Source of the DNA: Shewanella marinintestina
GTDB taxonomy: Bacteria; Pseudomonadota; Gammaproteobacteria; Enterobacterales; Shewanellaceae
NCBI RefSeq assembly: GCF_023283845.1
Contig: NZ_JAKILC010000020.1
Coordinates: 1-64,000 of the forward strand
Direction: 5' to 3'
Length of the DNA stretch: 64,000 nt
In this document: positions 7,983 to 14,926 of the stretch, piece by piece
Layout: the number at the start of each line of letters is the position of its first letter
Position numbering within the stretch: position 1 is the stretch's first letter
Translations under genes and position numbers: made by a program
Notes under the pieces: model-generated
The model's input: only the letters and a program-made list of their open reading frames with translations
The model's database searches: none
Told to the model about the DNA's origin: nothing

Positions 7983-8118
7983 ATTTCCAACCTAATCTTC
8001 AGTTTGTTGAATGAAAGATCCCAAGCAAGGCAGCGCATTACTTGAGGAGCTTTGGGTAGATTTATCGTTTTAATGTTGGCAGCGAGTGCCTATAACCCAA
8101 TAGCAGAGGGATATCGAG

Positions 8119-8541
8119 TTAAGAGGGAGTTCCTTTTACAGGTTTAATCCAGCTTAAAAGGAAAGATTTGAGTTCAAGGATGCTTTTTGGTGTTTTATAC
8201 CTGAGGATGGCATAAGAGGGTAACCCTGCGGACAGGAACAATAAGACAAATAGTGTGGCCGATAAGGTGATTGAATTGAAGTTAATATCTTCAACGGTTA
8301 TCGCAAACGAGTTTAAATATGATGGATCACACTCAGCAACAAAGCGTTCGCATAAGGCGCGGTTGATTAGGCTGTCTTTAAGTTGGATATTATTGGCAAA
8401 TAATTGACGATCTTGATGAGTTACTGCCAATTCTTGCTGTGTTAGCGTGCTTTCAAACAAGCAGCTGGTGATATGAGCTAGCATGACAATGCAACCCAAT
8501 ATAACGAAGCTTGTAAGTTTTAAAGCCGCTTGTTTCAACAT
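8119..8541 (-). CDS. Small membrane protein of unknown function
   Basis: 140 residues with two hydrophobic segments: residues about 8-30 (LTSFVILGCIVMLAHITSCL) and about 90-113 (ITLSATLFVLLFLSAGLPSY). A soluble loop of about 60 residues between them contains a CERFVAEC cysteine pair and probably faces the periplasm. No family recognised. It is on the same strand as the barrel/metalloprotease pair but 136 bp upstream of it. Start ATG 8541. Confidence 0.55.
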   Translation of the reverse strand: MLKQAALKLTSFVILGCIVMLAHITSCLFESTLTQQELAVTHQDRQLFANNIQLKDSLINRALCERFVAECDPSYLNSFAITVEDINFNSITLSATLFVLLFLSAGLPSYAILRYKTPKSILELKSFLLSWIKPVKGTPS

Positions 8542-8668
8542 TTATCCACTCAGAAAAGATAATTAATGAATAAAAACAAATGATACAAGTTGATACATAT
8601 GTTTTTAAAACGAAATCTCAGTCTAAAAAATAAACATTTGTTTATCAATGGCAAATTAACAAAGCAAT

Positions 8669-8696
8669 CAAATGTGAGATCTTGCTCGCACATTTG
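8669..8696. repeat. Inverted repeat in the gap 8542-8898
   Basis: CAAATGTG-A-GA (8669-8679) faces TC-G-CACATTTG (8686-8696), with arms of 11 bp and one mismatch. It lies about 130 bp upstream of the 8119-8541 gene and could be its operator. The remainder of this 357-bp gap is AT-rich and I see no gene in it. A second weak hairpin (AAGCGGATA/TATCCGCTT, about 8842-8869) lies just after the DUF2059 gene and may end it. Confidence 0.35.
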
Positions 8697-8898
8697 TGCT
8701 GAGTAGGGTACTTTTTTGCAGTATTTGTTACTTTTTATTAACTATTGGCGTGTGAGCATATGGATAAATGGGCATGCATTTTGTTTTTTAAAAGGGAGGT
8801 AAAGCTGGAGTTGGGGGAAATGGAATAAGCTGAGAAACGAGAAGCGGATAGACAATGGCTTATCCGCTTGAACGGGTTGCTAAATGCTTAAGGGTAAT

Positions 8899-9330
8899 TT
8901 ATTTTTTTTCAGCCCTATACTTATCCATAACGTCTTTCGCCACAGCTTGTCCCCATTGCTGGCCTGCCATCATAGACTCTTGCATAATATTCGGTTGTAC
9001 CCTGATTAGCTTTTTACCTGCTGGAGTGTCATAAAAGGCATTAATTGCTTGGATCTCATCTTCAGTAAGGTACTTCTGGTAGATTGGTACCGTCATTTCT
9101 ATTAAATCTTCAGGGTTGAAGCCAGCCATATAATCATCCCAAAAGGCCTCTGGCGCATCGGGGATCAGATTTTTAAGTGCGGGCAACATTTGATTCATTG
9201 CTTGTACCCCTAGTTCACCAGCACCGGTTTTATTCATGAGTTGCTTAACGCTTTCTGCTGAGGCTTGCTCTGCAAAGGCATTGTTAGAAAAGGCGAGCAC
9301 GGCTAAAAGAGGGAGTAATGCGAATTTCAT
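8899..9330 (-). CDS. DUF2059 family periplasmic protein
   Basis: 143 residues. A cleavable signal peptide (MKFALLPLLAVLAFSNNAFA) is followed by a helical domain matching DUF2059: SVKQLMNKTGAGELG near the start, then a stretch ending FNPEDLIEMTVPIYQKYLTEDEI and INAFYDTPAGKKLIRVQPNIMQES, the recognisable family signature. DUF2059 proteins are small exported helical proteins without an agreed function. I chose ATG 9330 because AGGA lies 8 nt upstream; an ATG at 9339 overlaps that ribosome-binding site. Confidence 0.8.
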   Translation of the reverse strand: MKFALLPLLAVLAFSNNAFAEQASAESVKQLMNKTGAGELGVQAMNQMLPALKNLIPDAPEAFWDDYMAGFNPEDLIEMTVPIYQKYLTEDEIQAINAFYDTPAGKKLIRVQPNIMQESMMAGQQWGQAVAKDVMDKYRAEKK

Positions 9331-9520
9331 AATGAGCATCCTGCTGGTATTGAGAAAGAGTGTAATTTGCCGAACGTGATTGCCGACTGCTTAAGTTGAT
9401 TTTCTGCTTGTTATCTCAGCCAGCTATAAGCGTAAACTGACTAACAATGCTACCGAGTAAAGTACCGTATTTCAGCGTTAAAGGTAAACTGTTAGCAATT
9501 GATTTTGACCAAATATTTGT

Positions 9521-9784
9521 TTAATCGAATTCGATATATGTAAAGTGTGGGTTGTCGATACATACCTGCATACTGCTAATCTCATCGAGGATTACAAGTG
9601 TTGGTATTGCTCCCTCAAGGTTTCCTTGCTGTTGGTTTAGTTTGATACACTCTTGTTTGTATTGGTTTCTTGCGGTATCGAGCGCAATACCTTCGATAGT
9701 TTGGTTGTTTTTCAGCGTGAGTTTTATTGGGTATCGGTATAAACAAACAATTTCGATGTAGTCATATTGGTTGCAGCTAATCAT
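9521..9784 (-). CDS. rof: Rho-binding antiterminator, Rof/YaeO family
   Basis: 87 residues. The start, MISCNQYDYIEIVCLYRY, followed by a small beta-barrel with LTLKNNQTIEGIALDTARN, matches the Rof (YaeO) fold, which binds the transcription terminator Rho and blocks its RNA-binding site. The length fits the family (about 85 residues). Acidic and aromatic positions toward the C-terminus (SSMQVCIDN, YIEFD) complete the domain. It is a single gene with no obvious partner. Confidence 0.75.
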   Translation of the reverse strand: MISCNQYDYIEIVCLYRYPIKLTLKNNQTIEGIALDTARNQYKQECIKLNQQQGNLEGAIPTLVILDEISSMQVCIDNPHFTYIEFD

Positions 9785-9900
9785 ATTTCACCTTTGCCCT
9801 AGATTGAGTCTATGTTCTGTCAGCAAGATTCATGATGCGGGAGATTAGACATAAATTGAAGCGTTTTGCAGAACAGCTGAAAATAGCGTTTATTAAATAC

Positions 9901-9928
9901 AAACAAGGCCCAAAACTGGACCTTGTTT
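9901..9928 (-). terminator. Terminator after the M17 aminopeptidase
   Basis: AAACAAGGCC and GG-A-CCTTGTTT form a stem with one bulge. On the minus strand it is followed by a T-rich run. It lies about 30 bp after the aminopeptidase stop codon. Confidence 0.6.
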
Positions 9929-9955
9929 ACAAAGTGATTGATAACACTAAAAGTA

Positions 9956-11314
9956 TTATTTAAAACGATTTTGCAGATAATCAAACACCGCACGAATACC
10001 GAATGCTTCACCGCCAACTGGGCGGCCAGGAAGCTTGCGAACGTTGTATGCCATTACGTCAAAGTGACTCCAGCTAATGCCTTTATCAACAAACTCTTCT
10101 AAATAAAGTGCTGCTGTAATTGCGCCACCAAATGGGGTTTTAGCACAGTTTGCAAGGTCGGCGATATCACTGCCGGTTAAGTCAAGATAAGGTCTGTGTA
10201 GCGGCATGCGCCATACTGGGTCGTCCACTTTTAAACCAGATGCGGTAAAGCCGGCTGCAACTTCTTCATCATTACTGAAAAAGCCCGGTAGTTCGGTACC
10301 TAGTGCAATGCGCATGGCCCCGGTAAGAGTGGCAAAGTCGATCATTAATTCTGGTTTATCGTTGTTGGCTTCAGCTAATGCGTCACACAAAACTAAACGG
10401 CCTTCAGCGTCAGTATTATCAATTTCAACAGTAATGCCTTTACGTGTAGTAATAACATCGCCCGGTCTAAATGCATTGGCTGACACCGCGTTTTCAACTG
10501 CAGGCACTAATACGCGTAATCGTACCGGTAGATTGTGCGACATAATAAGCTGAGCAAGACCGATAACATGGGCTGCGCCGCCCATGTCTTTTTTCATTAA
10601 ACGCATACCTGAACCCGGTTTAAGGTCTAGTCCGCCTGAGTCAAAACAGACCCCTTTACCTACGAGGGTGAGTTTAGGTGCTGACTCATCGCCCCAAGTT
10701 AGGTCGATTAAACGCGGTAGGTTTTCACTGGCACGGCCAACCATATGAATAGTCGGATAGTTTTGTTCGAGAAGTTCATCACCGATGATTTGCTTTATCT
10801 CTGCACCAAATTCTGCAGCCATTTCTGTCATGGTGTCACCTAGGTGCTGTGGCATCATGTCAGCTGCAGGAGTGTTGACCAAATCACGCACTAAAGACAC
10901 TGAACGGATAAACTTATTTGCTTCATCAGCTTGTGCTTGAGTTGGTACAACGAGTTGCGGCAGAGCTTGGTCATTTTTTTTGTAACGGTCAAATTTATAT
11001 GCACCTAGTCCCCAGCTAAAAGCAGCCGTTTTTACCTGGGCTTCGCCAGCATTAAGTACATATTGGCCAGCGGGTAGTTGGTTGGCTAGTTCACCACAAA
11101 GCCAGTATGAATCGTCACTGTTACTGACAAAAATAACCTGCGCTAATTCACCGTCAGCATTAGGAATAAGGCTTAGACCTTGACCTTTAAATTGAGTGCT
11201 AGTGAGCCAGTTTTGTGTTTGCGGGGCTTGATCGGCTAGCCATTTTGCAAAAGTATCGCTATTAAAAATAGATAAAGGGGTGCCTGAAGCACCGGAGATA
11301 ATAAGGTTGCTCAT
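9956..11314 (-). CDS. M17 leucyl aminopeptidase family protein
   Basis: 452 residues, cytosolic, removing N-terminal amino acids from peptides with two metal ions per subunit. The C-terminal catalytic domain carries VGKGVCFDSGGLDLKPG (catalytic Lys near residue 220 and a metal-binding Asp), KKDMGGAAHV (metal Asp) and the hallmark NTDAEGRL with metal-binding Asp and Glu and catalytic Arg. The N-terminal domain is shorter than in PepA, closer to PepB-like enzymes. I chose ATG 11314 (MSNLIISG) rather than the upstream start at 11356, because the extra 14 residues add nothing family-like. A terminator follows. Confidence 0.9.
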   Translation of the reverse strand: MSNLIISGASGTPLSIFNSDTFAKWLADQAPQTQNWLTSTQFKGQGLSLIPNADGELAQVIFVSNSDDSYWLCGELANQLPAGQYVLNAGEAQVKTAAFSWGLGAYKFDRYKKNDQALPQLVVPTQAQADEANKFIRSVSLVRDLVNTPAADMMPQHLGDTMTEMAAEFGAEIKQIIGDELLEQNYPTIHMVGRASENLPRLIDLTWGDESAPKLTLVGKGVCFDSGGLDLKPGSGMRLMKKDMGGAAHVIGLAQLIMSHNLPVRLRVLVPAVENAVSANAFRPGDVITTRKGITVEIDNTDAEGRLVLCDALAEANNDKPELMIDFATLTGAMRIALGTELPGFFSNDEEVAAGFTASGLKVDDPVWRMPLHRPYLDLTGSDIADLANCAKTPFGGAITAALYLEEFVDKGISWSHFDVMAYNVRKLPGRPVGGEAFGIRAVFDYLQNRFK

Positions 11315-11508
11315 GTAAGGACTCGTATTGTTATTAATAATGAGAATAGCTTGCACAATAGAGTAACAGGCCTTGCGATTATGAGAAAGGTAACAAGGGC
11401 TTATTTTGAGCGCTAATGAAGGTTGGTTTTCAGCCTAGAGGTGTTGCTGAGGTAGTGGCAATTTTTAGTCGTGTATGTGTTAATTGGTATTCAAAGTGAT
11501 GAGCTTTT

Positions 11509-11553
11509 GAAGAACTTGAAGAACTTGAAGAACTTGAAGAACTTGAAGAACTT
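11509..11553. repeat. Five perfect copies of a 9-bp tandem repeat
   Basis: GAAGAACTT repeats five times without a break from 11509 to 11553, then decays into GAAGAGGCT. It lies between the aminopeptidase start (11314) and the end of the LETM1-like gene (11592). The period of 9 keeps codon phase, but no long ORF uses it. Confidence 0.9.
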
Positions 11554-11591
11554 GAAGAGGCTAAAGCTGGATAGTTGCTAGTTAAACTTAA

Positions 11592-12002
11592 TTACTCAGA
11601 AGTTGACTCTAGTTTCGCTTTTATTGCATCGCGGCGTATATTGGCCTTACGTTCTGACATATTGTTAAACGAGCTAGGAAGTACGTCGACGCCAACTATT
11701 TGGCCAAGCTTAACCACTAGCGGAATCGTGATGGGAGCAAAAGGCAGTACGGCAAACATACCGAGGCCTAGACCTTTTAATAGATCGGCAAACTGCTTGT
11801 TGGCTTCAGTCAGTTCTTCTTTTGAAGCTTGCCTGCAGGTATAGCGCTTATAGGTGACTAACATATCTTTAGTCTCCTGCTTTTCTTGAGCAAGCGCATC
11901 TTTTAGCACTAACATGTCGCGTTTTAAGCGCAGCCAAAATCGGCGTCTTCCGATACGGATCACGCGAACTGGGGCTTTATGTATGTGGCTATAGATTTTC
12001 AT
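11592..12002 (-). CDS. LETM1-like domain protein
   Basis: 136 residues. The central region (ETKDMLVTYKRYTCRQASKE, then FADLLKGLGLGMFAVLPFAP and ITIPLVVKLGQ) resembles the ribosome-binding/transmembrane core of LETM1 proteins, with one hydrophobic stretch of about 25 residues. A strongly basic N-terminus (RIGRRRFWLRLKR) precedes it. LETM1 in mitochondria is tied to cation exchange and ribosome binding; bacterial versions are uncharacterised. The C-terminal tail is polar. Confidence 0.7.
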   Translation of the reverse strand: MKIYSHIHKAPVRVIRIGRRRFWLRLKRDMLVLKDALAQEKQETKDMLVTYKRYTCRQASKEELTEANKQFADLLKGLGLGMFAVLPFAPITIPLVVKLGQIVGVDVLPSSFNNMSERKANIRRDAIKAKLESTSE

Positions 12003-12105
12003 GGCGGCGATTGTGCCACAGTCGACACATTAAACCTAACCTCAAGCGAGTATAAAAAGGTAATAAAGTGTCAACTGCGGGGTAAAACAGCATTTAGTGG
12101 CTTGA

Positions 12106-12882
12106 TTAGCCTGCGCGTAAACTCAGAATTTCGCTAAGCACAATCGGTTCTGGGTAGCGACAAAATGCAGCATCTTTTTGGTCAATGGCGTAAATCGACA
12201 TGCGGTCTGCCAGTTCATTACCTTCAATCCCGACGTGGGCAGCAACGTGCTGAATACTGAGCCTATCTTTTAATGAGTCATAAAGCTCATGGGATTGCTG
12301 AATGATATCTAAGTTTTTGATATCGCCAGCAACCTTACGTTTCCAACCTTTGGTTTTCCAGCCATAAGCCCAGTTAGTGATGCAGTTAATTGAATATTGA
12401 GAGTCACTCAAGATCTGCACAGTAAGTCCTTGTTTAAGGGCTTTTTCTGCTAGTAATAAGGCTTGGTGTAAGGCATTTAACTCGGCTGAATTGTTGGTGC
12501 CATTAGCGTTATAAAGGCCATAATAAAGCTCGGTTAGTTTAGCGTTTAGATAAACCGCTACACCGGAACCAGCTTTGCCTGGATTCGGCTCGCAGCCGCC
12601 ATCGGTAAAAATAGACACATCACAGCGATTGAGATCGATATCTAAACTCGCTTTGGCTGCGGTTTTTGCTTTAGCTGGGCCAGAGGTGGTTTTTTTCGCA
12701 CTATTGCCATAGTTGGTGCCATAGCTTGGCGCTTTGGCAAATGCGGCTTTGGCTTCAGCTTCACTTGGGAAAGACTTATATTTAGCTTGTGGAAACTTAT
12801 CAACTAGCTTTTTAGTGTAATCCCAACTAGTAAAAATACCGGTTTCACGGCCAGCCCAAACCACATAATATTTTTTAGCCAT
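12106..12882 (-). CDS. rnhA: Ribonuclease HI with N-terminal hybrid-binding domain
   Basis: 258 residues. Residues 1-50 (MAKKYYVVWAGRETGIFTSW) are the small RNase H1 N-terminal domain (viroplasmin-like) that binds RNA/DNA hybrids. A lysine/alanine-rich linker of about 35 residues follows. The catalytic domain holds FTDGGCEPNPG (first Asp), NNSAELNAL (Glu), SDSQY (second Asp) and HVGIEGNELAD (His and last Asp), so the DEDD set is complete. It cuts RNA in RNA/DNA hybrids in the cytoplasm. The two-domain form differs from the single-domain E. coli RnhA, and a separate housekeeping rnhA probably lies elsewhere. Confidence 0.9.
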   Translation of the reverse strand: MAKKYYVVWAGRETGIFTSWDYTKKLVDKFPQAKYKSFPSEAEAKAAFAKAPSYGTNYGNSAKKTTSGPAKAKTAAKASLDIDLNRCDVSIFTDGGCEPNPGKAGSGVAVYLNAKLTELYYGLYNANGTNNSAELNALHQALLLAEKALKQGLTVQILSDSQYSINCITNWAYGWKTKGWKRKVAGDIKNLDIIQQSHELYDSLKDRLSIQHVAAHVGIEGNELADRMSIYAIDQKDAAFCRYPEPIVLSEILSLRAG

Positions 12883-12947
12883 AAAGCATACATCCTGAAT
12901 CTTTATAAAGAGGATGATTACAACGTAATGCTGTAATCATTCAATGG

Positions 12948-13514
12948 TTACTGGTCTTTTTTACAGTGCGCAAGTAAATCGACGAAGAACTGAGAGCCTT
13001 TACGCTCGGCAAAAGCTATATTGCGCTCCGGAATGGTCTCTGGCTCATCGTAAGTGGCTAATGCCAACTCCATACTTGCCTCACGAATAATATGCAGCGT
13101 TGGGTATGGTGAACGGTTAGTGTAGTTTGCCGCTGAGTCTTGAGCTTCATCTTCAAAACAGTAGTCGGGATGGAAGCTAGCTAACTGATACTCGCCTTCA
13201 TAACCTTGTTCTATGAGAAGGTCATTAGCAATATCGACTAAATCTAAATAGAGGTAAAAGCCTTCAAAACCGCGCGGTAAAATAAACAAGGTGGTTTCTA
13301 TGTCTTTATTTTCATCTAAGTAAATACACTCGTCGACCAGAGCTTGCAGTACATCTTGCATACGTGATTCATCAATAACCGCATAGCGAATACTCGCACG
13401 CTCGATTTCACGTCGTGCAAAGGGGCAAATGTTATATTTCATAATCACTTGCTTAACCCAGTTTTCGGTTTCTGTTGCGTATGCTTGTAATTCGGGATCG
13501 ATAACCTGAGTCAT
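12948..13514 (-). CDS. DUF1415 family protein
   Basis: 188 residues. The segment ENWVKQVIMKYNICPFAR near the N-terminus and the C-terminal ISLHIIREASMELAL-like motif (here LHIIREASMELALAT) are typical of DUF1415. CPFA, FHPDYCFE and the RSPYPTLHI block are conserved family features. Function unknown. The open frame extends upstream to 13772, but that part is the shadow of the lysE gene; ATG 13514 (MTQVIDPEL) is the sensible start, 20 bp after the lysE stop, so the two genes are probably cotranscribed. Confidence 0.8.
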   Translation of the reverse strand: MTQVIDPELQAYATETENWVKQVIMKYNICPFARREIERASIRYAVIDESRMQDVLQALVDECIYLDENKDIETTLFILPRGFEGFYLYLDLVDIANDLLIEQGYEGEYQLASFHPDYCFEDEAQDSAANYTNRSPYPTLHIIREASMELALATYDEPETIPERNIAFAERKGSQFFVDLLAHCKKDQ

Positions 13515-13534
13515 TTGGTACTGCCATTGGAGAG

Positions 13535-14128
13535 TTATGGCCGGATCATAGGCAGGATCGACAACACAAGCAAGAGCGCCATGGTGACATTGAATATTTT
13601 CTGTTGTCTTTGGTTCTTTAGTAATCGCTTTAATGCGACGCCAAAGCCTAGCCATACAAAAGCACTGGGCACAGCAATAAAAAAGAACACTAAAGCGATG
13701 GTGAACACTTGTGGTGTAAGCGCTTGGCTCATCGTTGTAAAGGTGGCGACAGCGCCAATTCCCATGATCCAAGCCTTAGGGTTTACCCACTGAAATGCAG
13801 CCGCTTGTAAAAATGACAGCGGAGCCGCAGTATCTTTACCGTTCATTTTGGCACTGCTGTTAGCTATCAACCAAGCGAGATATAGCATATAGCTAATGCC
13901 AACATATTTGATGATGCTATGCAGTAGCGGATAGGTTTGAAATACAGCACTAAGACCTAACCCAATCGCCAGTACCATAGTGGGAAAGCCGATGCAGATC
14001 CCTGATAGGTGAGGTAGGCTACGTTTAACACCAAAGTTGACCCCTGATGACATTAACATGATGTTATTGGGCCCAGGTGTGATCCCCGATGAAAAGGCGA
14101 ATAATGCGATGGTTAAAATCAATTCCAT
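13535..14128 (-). CDS. LysE family amino-acid exporter
   Basis: 197 residues with six predicted membrane helices, the usual LysE/RhtB layout. The N-terminal signature SSGITPGPNNIMLMSSG contains the conserved GPN region, and FQWVNPKAWIMGIGAV is the second conserved motif. Members export amino acids or related metabolites such as homoserine lactone; the substrate cannot be assigned. The start is taken as ATG 14128 (MELILT) with GAG upstream; a TTG at 14140 is the alternative. DUF1415 follows closely. Confidence 0.88.
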   Translation of the reverse strand: MELILTIALFAFSSGITPGPNNIMLMSSGVNFGVKRSLPHLSGICIGFPTMVLAIGLGLSAVFQTYPLLHSIIKYVGISYMLYLAWLIANSSAKMNGKDTAAPLSFLQAAAFQWVNPKAWIMGIGAVATFTTMSQALTPQVFTIALVFFFIAVPSAFVWLGFGVALKRLLKNQRQQKIFNVTMALLLVLSILPMIRP

Positions 14129-14926
14129 AGTCAAACTCAAAAGTTAGTGCAGCAACAGCATAGTTAGCCATCTTAGATTATCGATGCATAAATAACAGCT
14201 AATCTACATCATAATGAGGCATTCTAACGTTATCTATACACGAGGGTAATAGTAATATGGCTGGGCTTCAGCTCTAGCTTGACAAGATAATAAGTCATAC
14301 CTTTTTGTTATATAAAAAATCATAAAACGGTAGTGGTGATTTTTTACTCGTTTTTGGTGGTTTTTTATTCACGCCCTAGCGGTGATTTTGGTTAAGTAGT
14401 GGTAATTTGACGCTTTTATATTATGCCATCAAAAATACTATTCAATAGGGATTTGCACTACTAGAGTATTGGTCTGCAGTATTGTTTTTTCATTCAATTG
14501 AATTCTCAGTTTTAATGGGTGCATTTGATTCGAGTCTACTTATGCTGCGGTGTCTCTGCTATTTACCTTTTTACATGCAGCCATCTGTCTTTTCTTAAAT
14601 TTATATCCCCTCATAAGAGCAGTAAGACCTAAGCATTTAGCGAGGGTTTTCAGTTAACTCGTTTCTTTTTGCCATTTATTTGACCCTTGAATGTTCATTC
14701 AACAGTTTGACGCAATTTCTTCTCTGCAGAGAATGGAGGTTAATTTTTGCACTTGATTATGCATATTGTATAAATTATAAATTAAACGTCTTTTGTTAAC
14801 AAAAGATTAACAATCATAAAAATAATACAATTAAAGACACGGCGTTTAACGCTCATCATCGTCAGTTTATCGCTTCTTGCAGTTAGGTGGTTTTACGACG
14901 CAGCCGTGCATAATTTGGAGTCAAAC
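14129..14926. promoter_or_regulatory. Long AT-rich upstream region of the collagenase with two palindromes
   Basis: No gene is visible in about 800 bp between the divergent lysE and collagenase genes. It contains a perfect 14-bp palindrome, TTCTCTGCAGAGAA (14720-14733), and a perfect 18-bp palindrome of TCTTTTGTT with its complement (14789-14806), about 190 and 120 bp before the collagenase start. These are the best operator candidates. An intervening TATTGTATAAATTATAA stretch (14764-14780) could hold a -10 box. Confidence 0.45.

Noticed and set aside
9820..10017. Minus-strand frame of 65 codons after the aminopeptidase
   Set aside because: It overlaps the aminopeptidase end and its terminator in another frame and has no family-like features.
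13515..13772. Long N-terminal extension of the DUF1415 protein
   Set aside because: The extension is the lysE coding sequence read in another frame; family members start near MTQV.
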